Source of the DNA: VRUE01 sp963816785
GTDB lineage: Bacteria; Actinomycetota; Thermoleophilia; Solirubrobacterales; 70-9
Length of the DNA stretch: 64,000 nt
Reading direction: 5' to 3'
Assembly: GCA_963816785.1 (NCBI GenBank)
Contig: CAWFLL010000004.1
Location: 1,054,001-1,118,000, forward strand
This document shows, one piece after another, positions 52,421 through 60,409 of the stretch (its first letter is position 1; each line of letters begins with the position of its first letter). Both the position numbers and the translations under genes were made by a program. Under the pieces are notes generated by a model. It worked only from the letters and a program-made list of their open reading frames with translations, was not told where the DNA came from and did not search any database.

Positions 52421-52422
52421 AC

Positions 52423-52914
52423 TCAGCTGACCTCGTCGAGCCGGCCGGTCCTCACGTCGTAGATGAAGCCCCGCACCTCATCCTTCCTGGGGATGAACGG
52501 GCTATCCGTTATCCGCTTGATCGAGTCGCGGACGTCCTCTTCCAGGTCGGAGAAGGATAGGGCGGGCCACTCGGGTCGCTCGCCGGCCTCCTGCTCGAGC
52601 ATCTGCTCGAACTCCGTGTCGGTGAATGTGAGCATGCCGCAGTCCGTGTGATGGATCAGCATGATCTCCTCCGTACCGAGGAGGTGCTGGGAGATCGCCA
52701 GGGAGCGGATCTCGTCATCTGTGACCACACCCCCCGCGTTGCGGATCACGTGCGCGTCCCCGATCGAGAGCCCGAGGATCGGATACGGATTCAGGCGCGC
52801 GTCCATACAGGCAACGATCGCGACCTTCCTGGCGGGCGGCAGCGGCAGGTCGCCCTTGTCGAAGCCCTCGGCAAAGGCCTCATTGTTCTTCAGGAACTCA
52901 TCGATGGCGCTCAT
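52423..52914 (-). CDS. Beta-carbonic anhydrase
   Basis: The 163-aa enzyme hydrates CO2 to bicarbonate using zinc. The ligands and catalytic dyad are visible: Cys36, Asp38 and Arg40 in ACMDARLNP, and His89 and Cys92 in HHTDCG. The sequence IGDAHVIRNAGG is the family core. It belongs to the small type-II-like beta class found in Actinobacteria. The gene overlaps the start of the next one upstream on the strand (ATGA), suggesting an operon with the DDN-family gene. Its 3' end abuts a truncated gene remnant. Confidence 0.92.
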   Translation of the reverse strand: MSAIDEFLKNNEAFAEGFDKGDLPLPPARKVAIVACMDARLNPYPILGLSIGDAHVIRNAGGVVTDDEIRSLAISQHLLGTEEIMLIHHTDCGMLTFTDTEFEQMLEQEAGERPEWPALSFSDLEEDVRDSIKRITDSPFIPRKDEVRGFIYDVRTGRLDEVS

Positions 52915-53378
52915 TGCAGCTCCCTTTGTCGTTCCTCAAACTCGGCACGAGCTGGATCAGGTGGGCTGATGACGACAACCGGGATTGGCCGGTCCGTCTT
53001 CTTCTGGTAGGTGCTGTAGCGATCGCCGTTGTTCTCGTTGACGATCTTCCAGAGGCGGTCGTAGTCAGGGTCCGACGGCTCGATGACCCTGCATGTCGCC
53101 TGTTGCCGTTCGCGGCCGATTTGAATCTCGACCTCCGGGTTCGCTCGCAGGTTATGAAACCACGCCGGATGCTGGTCGGCGCCGCCTTTGGAGGCAACGA
53201 CGACGTAGTCGGCGCCGTCGCGTGCGTAGACGAGTCCATTTGTCCGTGTCGCGCCCGAGCGACGGCCGGTCGTCCGCAGCAGCAGGGTCGGGACGCCGAT
53301 CATCCGATGTCCGATCCGCCCGTCGGTTCGCTTGTAGATCTGCTCGTGAAGGCGGAGGACCTGGCCCGTGATGCTCAT
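52911..53378 (-). CDS. F420/deazaflavin-dependent nitroreductase family protein (DDN-like)
   Basis: The 155-aa protein matches the DUF385/DDN family: GVPTLLLRTTGRRSGATRTNGLVYARDGADYVVVASKGGADQHPAWFHNL-type order is visible as LLLRTTGRRSG, NGLVYARDG and ASKGGADQHPAWFHNL. These split-barrel proteins use F420H2 to reduce quinones or nitro compounds. The ATG at 53378 starts MSITGQVLRLHEQIYK. It overlaps the carbonic anhydrase gene by 4 bp. Confidence 0.9.
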   Translation of the reverse strand: MSITGQVLRLHEQIYKRTDGRIGHRMIGVPTLLLRTTGRRSGATRTNGLVYARDGADYVVVASKGGADQHPAWFHNLRANPEVEIQIGRERQQATCRVIEPSDPDYDRLWKIVNENNGDRYSTYQKKTDRPIPVVVISPPDPARAEFEERQRELQ

Positions 53379-53404
53379 CGCAGGCAGAGCCTACGCTTGT
53401 CAAC

Positions 53405-53632
53405 TCATCGGCCCGCGCTGATGCGCTCGAGCCGCTCGGCGGCGGCGACCAGCCAGCGTTTGACCGCCACGATCTCATCGGGCATGAAGTCCGCCTCGAT
53501 CGCCTCCTCCAGTCCTCGAACCGCTGGATTTGCGGCCTCGAGCCGGTGCTGCCCTTCGTCCGTCAGCGTGACTTGGAGGATGCGACCGTGAGTCGGGTGC
53601 GGGTGGCGCTCGACCAGCGCTCGATCCGACGG
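53405..53632 (-). pseudogene. MarR-family regulator, C-terminal remnant
   Basis: A frame ending at TGA 53405-53407 encodes DRALVERHPHPTHGRILQVT, then LTDEGQHRLEAANPAVRGLE, the wing and C-terminal helix of MarR-type regulators. The N-terminal helices and recognition helix are missing; the frame is cut near 53632, just after the end of the TolB/RTX gene. This is a 5' truncation. The interval 53379-53699 holds nothing else I recognise. Confidence 0.55.
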
Positions 53633-53699
53633 CTCTCGAGTTGAGGCCGGTTATTGGCGCTTCGCCGCGTATGGCGCCTTGGATCGCAGATCCGCCGAG

Positions 53700-54989
53700 C
53701 TACTGCTTCTGGCTGTCCCTTCCCGGGCCGCCGCGGAGCCTGTCCTTGCCCTTGCCGCCAACCAACCTGTCCTTGCCGACGCCGCCGAGAAGCACGTCCC
53801 TACCCGTGCCCCCGAGCAGCACGTCCTTGCCGGCATCGCCGCAGACTAGGTCGTTTCCGCCGAGGCCCCGGATCACGTCATTGCCGCCGAGCCCTGCGAT
53901 CACGTCGCGTCGCTTCGTGCCCCTGATGCGGTCGCGCCGCGCTGTTCCGGCGATCGTGGCGCGCCTGCCACTACAGCGGGACGCCGGAGGGCGGCCGATG
54001 CCGCTGATCGGCACGACGCGGGGAGGGAGAAGAGGGTCGCTGAGCGTGGATCGGTTGTCGAAGGGAAGTTCGGGCAGGTCGATGAAGCTTTCCGAGGCGC
54101 GCTCGTAGAGCCGGAAGTCTTCTTCGTTGTGGATCAGCGAGAGATAGGCGCCATCCGGGCTGAGCTGGCAGTAGCGATCGTCTTTTTCGGGGTCGTTCAG
54201 CCCCGGCGTTTCGAGTTTGGTGAACTCGTTGCCACTCCGTTGGAAGAGGAAGACGTCTTTGTCGTTCGATTCCACGGCTTCCTTCCTCTCGACGGCGATC
54301 AGGGCGCCGTCGCCGTTGATGCAGGGGTGCTCCTCGTCGACGCTTTCCCCGGCCGGCTCGTCGGGGAATTCCGGCACCTGCTGTTTGGCCGCGAGGTCCT
54401 GCATGTAGACGTCGGAGTCGCCGTCTTTCGTCGACTCGCACATTTTTTCTTCTTCGTCGAAGCAGGTGTTGACCATGAAGTTGCCGTCTCCACTCAACCG
54501 CGGCTGGCGCACTTCATTCGTTGGTTTGCTTGGGTCTGCGTCTCCCAGGCCGACATCGACGAACTGCCCGGTCGCAGCGTCATAGACGTAGGTGGGCGGG
54601 TTGCTGTTGTCGTCGAAGGCGATCAGGCCGCCATTGCTGACAGTCAGATTCCCCGGACTTTCAACCACGTCGATTCCGGGTAGCGGCACCTCTTGTTCGC
54701 CTTCGCGGTCCAGCAGATGCAGTTTTTTGCCAGCGTCCCTGAAGACGATATAGCGGCCGTTCAGCGACATCCCCCATCTGAACTGGGCGCCCCCGCCTTC
54801 CGGCACCGGGACCTGCGGCGGTGGCGAGATGTTCGAGCCGGTCTCCGCGTCGAAGAGCTGGAAGGTTTCCTGGGCGTCCAGGTAGGAGATGATCGGCTTG
54901 CGCGCAGACGCGGACGGCGCCACCGCCAGCAGGCTCACCAACGTGGCCGCCAATGCCATCGCGAGAGACCTGGAGGTCATGGACAGCAT
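53700..54989 (-). CDS. Secreted protein with TolB-like part and C-terminal RTX repeats
   Basis: The 429-aa protein has a signal peptide (LAMALAATLVSLLAVAPSASA), a central propeller-like part (YIVFRDAGKKLHLLD, CQLSPDGAYLSLIHNEEDFRL) and a C-terminal block of RTX nonapeptides: GLGGNDVIRGLGGNDLVCGD, then GGTGRDVLLGG and GGKGKDRLRGG. Several repeat aspartates are replaced by lysine or arginine contexts, so calcium binding may be weak. The start is ATG 54989, with another ATG at 54980. It is a fusion of two folds otherwise found separately in this window. Confidence 0.8.
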   Translation of the reverse strand: MLSMTSRSLAMALAATLVSLLAVAPSASARKPIISYLDAQETFQLFDAETGSNISPPPQVPVPEGGGAQFRWGMSLNGRYIVFRDAGKKLHLLDREGEQEVPLPGIDVVESPGNLTVSNGGLIAFDDNSNPPTYVYDAATGQFVDVGLGDADPSKPTNEVRQPRLSGDGNFMVNTCFDEEEKMCESTKDGDSDVYMQDLAAKQQVPEFPDEPAGESVDEEHPCINGDGALIAVERKEAVESNDKDVFLFQRSGNEFTKLETPGLNDPEKDDRYCQLSPDGAYLSLIHNEEDFRLYERASESFIDLPELPFDNRSTLSDPLLPPRVVPISGIGRPPASRCSGRRATIAGTARRDRIRGTKRRDVIAGLGGNDVIRGLGGNDLVCGDAGKDVLLGGTGRDVLLGGVGKDRLVGGKGKDRLRGGPGRDSQKQ

Positions 54990-55144
54990 GCCGTCAATTT
55001 ACCTCAGGTTTTCACGACGGCCGGCCGCCACCGCCCAACCTAGCCCCGGGGCGCTGCAGCTGCTCCCCCGCGGGAGCCGACTTGCGTCGACGTCGCGAGG
55101 GGGGGAGGATTGCCTCACCGGTCATCCGAGGAAGGGAAGAACAG

Positions 55145-55447
55145 ATGGCGATCATGCTTATCCAGGAGTTCGAGCTCGAGGAAGACGACCGCAGCACGCC
55201 AAACTACGACGCGGTGGCCGAGCGGCTGGACGTCGACTCAAACCCACCGGCGGGGCTGATCGTCCACACCGCGGGTTTCACCGGCAGGGGCTCCTTCCGT
55301 ATCGCCGATGTCTGGGAGTCCGAGCAGAGCTGGGAGGCCTTTCGCGATGGCCCCCTGGCAGAGGCTCTGAAACCGATAATGGAGAGTGGCGAGGGGCAGC
55401 CTCCGAGCGCCGAGTACAGCTACGAGCTGCACGACCTCAAACCCTAG
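55145..55447 (+). CDS. Small ABM/dimeric alpha-beta barrel-like protein
   Basis: The 100-aa protein starts at ATG 55145, preceded by GAAGGGAAG. The pattern MLIQEFELEEDD, then GLIVHTAGFTGRGSFRIADVWES and SWEAFRDGPLAEAL resembles small monooxygenase-like (ABM) dimeric barrels. No cofactor or substrate can be read from the sequence. The longer frame upstream overlaps the 5' region of the previous gene and lacks support. The tRNA fragment begins 14 bp after its stop. Confidence 0.6.
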   Translation: MAIMLIQEFELEEDDRSTPNYDAVAERLDVDSNPPAGLIVHTAGFTGRGSFRIADVWESEQSWEAFRDGPLAEALKPIMESGEGQPPSAEYSYELHDLKP

Positions 55448-55461
55448 GACTCGTCCTGCAG

Positions 55462-55506
55462 CGCGCCCGACAGGATTCGAACCTGTGACTTCGGGTCTAG
55501 TAGACG
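55462..55506 (-). other. 3' tRNA fragment T1
   Basis: The minus strand carries a T-arm (CACAGGTTCGAATCCTGT) followed by an acceptor 3' strand (CGGGCGCG). The anticodon region is degenerate, and no D-arm or 5' acceptor strand is present. It is closely similar to fragments T2 (57.2 kb) and T3 (60.9 kb), all in one orientation. Confidence 0.65.
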
Positions 55507-55541
55507 CGAGAACGGATCGCCGAAACTGGTGGCGCAGGATT

Positions 55542-55570
55542 TTGTCCCTGGCTTCTCGCCGCGGTAGGCT
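55542..55570 (+). promoter_or_regulatory. Promoter of the 55.6-kb beta-helix gene
   Basis: TTGTCC (55542-55547) and TAGGCT (55565-55570) are 17 bp apart, and the ATG at 55577 is 6 nt further. This is the clearest complete -35/-10 pair in the window and predicts a leaderless mRNA. Confidence 0.6.
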
Positions 55571-55576
55571 CGCGCG

Positions 55577-57187
55577 ATGAGCCCGCCGGCGAGTCGGTTC
55601 GTGCCGAGTGCCGTCTTCTTCACCATCTTTCTGACGTTTGCGATGCCCGTCGCCGCGCGGGCCGACGTCTTTTTCGTCAGCCAGTCCGGGTCCGGGACGG
55701 AATGCAGCGAAGCCGCGCCCTGCGCGACGATCTCGCAAGCGCTCACCACGTCTCGGGCCGTTGCCGGGACGGGCGATCGGGTCGAGGTCGGGCCCGGCCT
55801 CTACGAAGAACGGGTGGTAATCAACGACGCCAACGACGCCGACCTGACCCTGCACGGCGCCGGCCGCGGACCGGACCAGGAGGCGACGCCCCCCGAGGCG
55901 ACCACGGTCCGCTCGCCCGAAACGAACACAGGGGCGGAGGTGGCGGTCAGCGTCGCCTCCGGCGTATCGATCGAAGGGCTGCGCGTCGAGGTGCCGGCGG
56001 GCTTTGTCAACACCGCGGGCATCTCGCTGGGCGGCCCAGCGGCCACCGCTGGCGACGTCCACGTTCAGAGCGCCGGCGGCGTCAACACGGGCGCGATCGA
56101 GGTCGCTGCGAAAACCCCCGAAGCGAACATCCTCGACGCTCGCGTGCGCCATCTCGGCGGATACTGGGGCATCGCGATCTTCGGGCCGCAGGCGACGGTC
56201 ACGGACTCCGACGTTCGCACGGCGCAGGGTCAGGCGCTCGACACCGAGGCATTCGCCGAAACGACCCTCGTGCTGCGCACCCGGTTGGAGACCGCAGGTT
56301 CGCACGTGGCGACCATCCGCTCCCCGGATACCGTCATCGATTCGTCTCTGCTCACCGGCGGCTCGGTCGGTGTCGAAGCGTACGCCAGCTTCGGCGCTAT
56401 CAATTTGGTGACATTGTCGAACGACACGATCGACGTCGGCGAGCCGAAGGTCGACGACAAAGGCGGTATCGCCGCCGGGGCTCGCGCGGAGAACAGCGGC
56501 ACGGCCAGCGTGACGCTCGTCAACTCGGTAGCCGTGGAGGAACAGGAGGTCGAAGGCACCGCGTCGGCGTCGGTCACCTGTAAGGCGAGCATCGTCCAGC
56601 TTCAGGAGGAGAGCGGGCCGGCCGGCCCGATCGAATGCGGCGCGGGAGGAGGCAATGTCTTCGCTCCGCCATCGGCCCTCTTCGCGACCGGCGCCGACTG
56701 GCACCTGCTGCCTGGATCGGCCGCCGTCGACAGCGGCTCGGGCGGGGACGCGCTGTCGACCGCCGACCTCGACGGGGCCCCCAGGATCGTTGACGGCAAC
56801 GGCGACGGTGTCGCGGTGATCGACCGCGGAGCCTACGAGCTGCCGACTCCCGTGCCCTCCGCGGCCGGTAGCCCCCCCTCCAACGCCTTCAGGTTCGGCA
56901 AGTTGAAGCGCAACAGGCGCAAGGGGACAGCGAAGCTCCAGGTCGAGGTCCCGGGACCGGGACGCCTTGTGCTCGCCGGGAAGAAGGTGAAGGGGTCCGC
57001 CGTGGATGCGAGGCGAGCAGGCACGTTTGCCCTCCGGGTCGTTCCCAAGCCAAAGCTCGCCCGCACGCTGAGGTCCAAGGGAGTCGCTCGCACGTCGATC
57101 AGGGTCGTCTTCACGCCCACTGGCGGAACGGCGAACACCCGCACCAGGACATTGAGGCTGATCCGGAGGGTCGCCTCACCTCGGTAG
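55577..57187 (+). CDS. Secreted right-handed beta-helix protein with shared C-terminal module
   Basis: The 536-aa protein has a signal peptide (VFFTIFLTFAMPVAARA), a repeat region typical of parallel beta-helices (CATISQALTTSRAVAGTGD, VEVGPGLYEERVVINDAND, DADLTLHGAGRG), and a C-terminal module (GTAKLQVEVPGPGRLVLAGK to VVFTPTGGTANTRT) almost identical in pattern to the end of the 50.6-kb protein. It lies alone between tRNA fragments T1 and T2. Its function is probably surface binding; no catalytic site is evident. Confidence 0.82.
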   Translation: MSPPASRFVPSAVFFTIFLTFAMPVAARADVFFVSQSGSGTECSEAAPCATISQALTTSRAVAGTGDRVEVGPGLYEERVVINDANDADLTLHGAGRGPDQEATPPEATTVRSPETNTGAEVAVSVASGVSIEGLRVEVPAGFVNTAGISLGGPAATAGDVHVQSAGGVNTGAIEVAAKTPEANILDARVRHLGGYWGIAIFGPQATVTDSDVRTAQGQALDTEAFAETTLVLRTRLETAGSHVATIRSPDTVIDSSLLTGGSVGVEAYASFGAINLVTLSNDTIDVGEPKVDDKGGIAAGARAENSGTASVTLVNSVAVEEQEVEGTASASVTCKASIVQLQEESGPAGPIECGAGGGNVFAPPSALFATGADWHLLPGSAAVDSGSGGDALSTADLDGAPRIVDGNGDGVAVIDRGAYELPTPVPSAAGSPPSNAFRFGKLKRNRRKGTAKLQVEVPGPGRLVLAGKKVKGSAVDARRAGTFALRVVPKPKLARTLRSKGVARTSIRVVFTPTGGTANTRTRTLRLIRRVASPR

Positions 57188-57201
57188 CGTCCAAACAGCG
57201 A

Positions 57202-57248
57202 ACGCGCCCGACAGGATTCGAACCTTTGACCTTCGGTTTCCTAGACCG
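57202..57248 (-). other. 3' tRNA fragment T2
   Basis: The minus strand reads a 5-bp-type stem CGGT/ACCG around the loop CTAGGAA, then AAGG, a T-arm GGTTCGAATCC and acceptor CGGGCGCG. The 5' half is absent. A CCGGCG/CGCCGG hairpin (57246-57263) overlaps its 5' edge and may terminate the cyclase gene. Confidence 0.65.
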
Positions 57249-57270
57249 GCGAATCTCCGCCGGAGAGGGC

Positions 57271-58149
57271 TCAGAAAGTGACCCGGTAGGCGAGATGGGG
57301 CTCGCTCTTGCCTTTCAGGAGAAGCTCGGTGCGGGTCCCGACCAGCGCCGGCAGTTGCTCCGCGACCCGCTCAGATAGGACAATCTCGCCACCCGCAGCT
57401 TGCCCCTGCAGGCGAGACGCGGTGTTGACGACGTCGCCGACCGCGGTGAAGTCGTAGAGGGCACGATCGCCGATGTTGCCGACGAAAGCCTCGCCGACAT
57501 CAAGCCCGATCCCCATCTCGACGAAGGGCTTGTTGCCTGAGCCGTAGCCAACGGAACGAAGCAATCCACGCGCATGCTCGAGCATCAGCGCAGGCACCTG
57601 GCCGGCTTCGATGCGCAGGTTCACGTCTGGCAGGTAGAGGGCCATCACCTCGTCCCCCATCAGCTTGTCGATAACCGCGTCAGGGAAGAGGACATCCTCG
57701 GCGCAGCGGTAAAACCGGCGGAGAAGTGTTGAGATCTGCTCCGGGTCGGTGGACTCGCTCTTCGCGGTGAACCCGCGCAGGTCAGCGAAGAGAACGCCGG
57801 TGTGCATCTTCATCCCGCCGGGAGGCGAGGTCTCGACGCAGGTGGCGCAAATAGTCGGGTTCTTGCGCGAGGGTCGGTAGCCGAGCGGCCGCACGACAAA
57901 TCGGCCCGGCCCGGCGAAGGGGGCTCCGCAGCGCCCGCAGCGGGGGCTGCTGGGCAGCGCTCGCCAGACCCTGTGCAACGCCCGGATCAGCAGCGCGTTG
58001 TCGACTTCGTAGGCCACCCTCCAGTCCTCCGAACTCAACGGCTCGTCAGTGCGGCGACCCGCCGCGCGGCGGATCTCGCGTATCCCGAGGCGCTGCCAAA
58101 GGGTGAGCTTCGGCTCGGAGGCATCCGCTGATTGCATCCGGGAACCCAT
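57271..58149 (-). CDS. Class III adenylate/guanylate cyclase domain protein with zinc ribbon
   Basis: The 292-aa cytosolic protein has CGRCGAPF followed about 35 residues later by CATC, a probable zinc ribbon, and then a class III cyclase domain. The first metal-binding Asp is in VLFADLRGFT, the second in DKLMGDEVMALY, and the NTASRLQ segment contains the transition-state Asn and Arg. VGDVV precedes it. The arrangement resembles small regulatory cyclases of Actinobacteria. The product (cAMP or cGMP) is not decidable. ATG 58149 and ATG 58137 are alternatives. Confidence 0.83.
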   Translation of the reverse strand: MGSRMQSADASEPKLTLWQRLGIREIRRAAGRRTDEPLSSEDWRVAYEVDNALLIRALHRVWRALPSSPRCGRCGAPFAGPGRFVVRPLGYRPSRKNPTICATCVETSPPGGMKMHTGVLFADLRGFTAKSESTDPEQISTLLRRFYRCAEDVLFPDAVIDKLMGDEVMALYLPDVNLRIEAGQVPALMLEHARGLLRSVGYGSGNKPFVEMGIGLDVGEAFVGNIGDRALYDFTAVGDVVNTASRLQGQAAGGEIVLSERVAEQLPALVGTRTELLLKGKSEPHLAYRVTF

Positions 58150-58271
58150 ACTACGCCCAGGGCAGGCGGGCGATTTCCAGGGATTCTCAGCCCGCCCGAC
58201 CGCGGGCACAGCCCGCGAGGGCGCTGCTGCCGGGTCAGGCTAGCTCACGGTATGTGTTGAGGCGCAATCCC

Positions 58272-58547
58272 TCAACCCTGTAGCCGTTCTGTCTCGCGCC
58301 GAATCTCGTCCTCGCTGATCGGCTTGCGCCCGTAGACGTCCCATGCGTTTGCCGCCACGCCGATACCCCAGCCGAGAATCGGGAAGATCGGCCAGAAGAA
58401 GCCGCTGCCGGTAACGGCCCAGATGACCACCAGCATCGCATTCACCGCGACGTAGATAAAGACGTGGCCGCGGAAGTCACGCTTCTTCTTGAGTCGCGAA
58501 ATGGCCTGCTCACGCAACTCCTGCTCGGTCCTCGGAGCAGTCTCCAT
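58272..58547 (-). CDS. 2TM-domain small membrane protein
   Basis: The 91-aa protein has a charged N-terminus (RTEQELREQAISRLKKKRDF), two hydrophobic helices (FIYVAVNAMLVVIWAV and FWPIFPILGWGIGVAANAW) and a charged tail, the pattern of the 2TM (PF13239-like) domain often fused to histidine kinases or found alone. The ATG at 58547 with AAGGG just upstream is preferred over the longer frame. A role in membrane signalling is a guess. Confidence 0.75.
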   Translation of the reverse strand: METAPRTEQELREQAISRLKKKRDFRGHVFIYVAVNAMLVVIWAVTGSGFFWPIFPILGWGIGVAANAWDVYGRKPISEDEIRRETERLQG

Positions 58548-58596
58548 GACCCTTGTTGTACCAGGGCCGACGCCGGCCGGCGCCTGTTCGCGGCCT

Positions 58597-58957
58597 TCAG
58601 CCACCCTTGGCGTGGATGACCAGCCGCTGGGACTTGACCATGTTGGTCGCCTGGGTAGCGGGGAGCACTGCCCGGAAGGTTGAGCGCCGTCCTACGCGGG
58701 GGAAGAAACGGGCGACGCAGCGGCCGTTGAGTCGCTTGGCAGCGAGGCGACGACCACCGCGATTGAGCAGCACGCGTCTCCCTGCGTGGCCGGCACACGG
58801 CTTCACGCGGACGACGATGGGCACGCGCCGCCGGCCGCCTTCTTTGGCGCTTGCGGCATGCGCCAGCAGACGAAACGCGCCGGTAGGCCGCTGGGTCAGC
58901 GGCTCCAGAAGCGAGGCCGACGGCATGCCCGGCATCGGGGTGGGCTCTCCCGGCCCC
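58597..58957 (-). pseudogene. Out-of-frame C-terminal domain of the sugar dehydrogenase gene
   Basis: This minus-strand frame encodes RVKPCAGHAGRRVLLNRGGR, then LAAKRLNGRCVARF and STFRAVLPATQ, an Ig-like domain with two cysteines. It joins the Pro-Glu linker of the upstream frame if one base is restored at 58982-58986. It has no promoter or start of its own. Confidence 0.6.
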
Positions 58958-60293
58958 GGTTCTGGCTCCGGTTCAGGTTCGGGTTCGGTTCCGGTTCAGG
59001 TTCCGGTTCAGGTTCGGGTTCAGGTTCGGGTTCTGGTTCAGGTTCGGGTTCAGGTTCGGGTTCAGGTTCGGGTTCGGGTTCTGGCGAGCAGTCGGCCGGC
59101 TGTTCGCCGACCAGGCGAAAGACAGTCCCCCCATTTGAGGCGACGTAGACACGCCCACAGGAATCCTCCCCGAAGGAGGTCGGGTTGGCGACGGAGAGGC
59201 CCTCCGAACGGTCGCCGGTGGCGCCCCCTCCGCCCGCGCCCGGTAGCAGGAGCGAGCGGATCTGCCCCCGGCAGTAGTCCGCATAGACGTAGCGGCCATA
59301 GAGGTCACCAAGGCTCTGATCTCGCACCATGTGGCCGCCGGTGATCGAGCAGCCGAAAGCGTCATCGGCTTCTGGGTTGGGGTCCTGATGTGGGTAGTCG
59401 AAGACGGGATCGGTGAAGCCGCCGGCGCCCTCGCATTCGTCGCTCGGAGCGCCCGGGGGTCCGATGTATGAGATCAGCCCCTCGCGGCAGTCCCAGCCGT
59501 AGTTGGCGCCGGCTCCGCCGACCGTGTCGGGGGCTGGGCTCGGCGCGTGATTGACCTCCTCGCGAGACCCCTGGCCGACGTCGGCGACGATCAGGTCGCC
59601 GACGACGCTGTCGAAGGAGAAGCGCCAGGGGTTGCGCAGACCGTATGCCCAGATCTCGTCCCGTCCCGCGACCCCCGCAAACGGGTTGCCGGCCGGGATG
59701 GCGTAGGAGGATTCGGCCGGCAGCGGTTCGATCCGAAGCAGCTTGCCGAGCAGGATTTCGAGGTTCTGGCCCGCGTCGAAGGGATCGCCCCCACCGCCCC
59801 CGTCGCCGACCGAGACATAGAGGTAGCCGTCCGGGCCGAACTGGATCTGCCCGCCGTTGTGGTTGGCGTTGGCGGAGTGGCCGACGGCGATGATCGGCTC
59901 GCGCAGCAGCGCCCCTTCCTCGTGGCGGAAGGCATCGACGTGGATGTCGCCCTCCGCGCCCCCCGCCGCCACCTCGCCGGTGTAGGCGGCGTAGAAGCGA
60001 CCTGTGGAGGGGAAGTCGGCGCCGATCGCGATCGAGAGGAGGCCGCGCTCGCTCAGGCAGCAGCTGACCAGCGCCTGCAGGTCAGCGAAGACCTGTGAGC
60101 CGGTTTCGCTGGTTTCGACGACCACCCCGTCGCGCTCGGCCACGAAGAGCCGGTCGGGGTCCTCGGGATCCGAGGTTATGAAGATTGGCTGGTCGAAGTT
60201 CCCAACCGGTTCCAGGCTCGCCGCAGTAGCGCCCGTCGCCCCCAGCAGCGACAGCGAGGCAGCCATTGCAACGACTAGTTGGCCTCGTCGCAT
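58896..60293 (-). CDS. Secreted PQQ-dependent sugar dehydrogenase-like protein with Pro-Glu linker and displaced C-terminal domain
   Basis: The product has a signal peptide (QLVVAMAASLSLLGATGATA) and a six-bladed soluble aldose/sorbosone dehydrogenase-type domain (residues about 30-400), with SERGLLSIAIGADF, HNGGQIQFGPDGYLYVSVGDGG and GLRNPWRFSFD. A (Pro-Glu)n linker encoded by a hexamer repeat follows. A missing base in one repeat unit (58982-58986) shifts the frame, and the readable protein ends at 58896. In the original frame a C-terminal domain of about 110 residues (PIVVRVKPCAGHAGRRVLL to VVIHAKGG-like end) continues to 58597. The start is ATG 60293; GTG 60299 is alternative. The propeller enzyme should still be functional. 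Confidence 0.8.
   Translation of the reverse strand: MRRGQLVVAMAASLSLLGATGATAASLEPVGNFDQPIFITSDPEDPDRLFVAERDGVVVETSETGSQVFADLQALVSCCLSERGLLSIAIGADFPSTGRFYAAYTGEVAAGGAEGDIHVDAFRHEEGALLREPIIAVGHSANANHNGGQIQFGPDGYLYVSVGDGGGGGDPFDAGQNLEILLGKLLRIEPLPAESSYAIPAGNPFAGVAGRDEIWAYGLRNPWRFSFDSVVGDLIVADVGQGSREEVNHAPSPAPDTVGGAGANYGWDCREGLISYIGPPGAPSDECEGAGGFTDPVFDYPHQDPNPEADDAFGCSITGGHMVRDQSLGDLYGRYVYADYCRGQIRSLLLPGAGGGGATGDRSEGLSVANPTSFGEDSCGRVYVASNGGTVFRLVGEQPADCSPEPEPEPEPEPEPEPEPEPEPEPEPEPEPEPEPNPNLNRSQNRGRESPPRCRACRRPRFWSR
58958..59082 (-). repeat. Hexanucleotide microsatellite encoding a Pro-Glu linker
   Basis: Twenty-one units of the form GGTTCN on the plus strand (minus strand nGAACC) are arranged in tandem. 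All are six bases long except one five-base unit at 58982-58986, which causes the frameshift. The protein reading is alternating Pro and Glu. Confidence 0.9.
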
Positions 60294-60409
60294 CCACACA
60301 TCTTCCCCGATCCCATCGCCAGCTTAGGCGTCGCCGTAGAGCCGGGAGTAGGCGTCTTCGGCAGCATCCAGCTGGCGGAGAGCTTGGGCAACCCAGCGTC
60401 GCTCCGCCT

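Noticed and set aside
58958..59082. Possible CRISPR array
   Set aside because: The tandem units are six bases long without spacers and encode a Pro-Glu linker.
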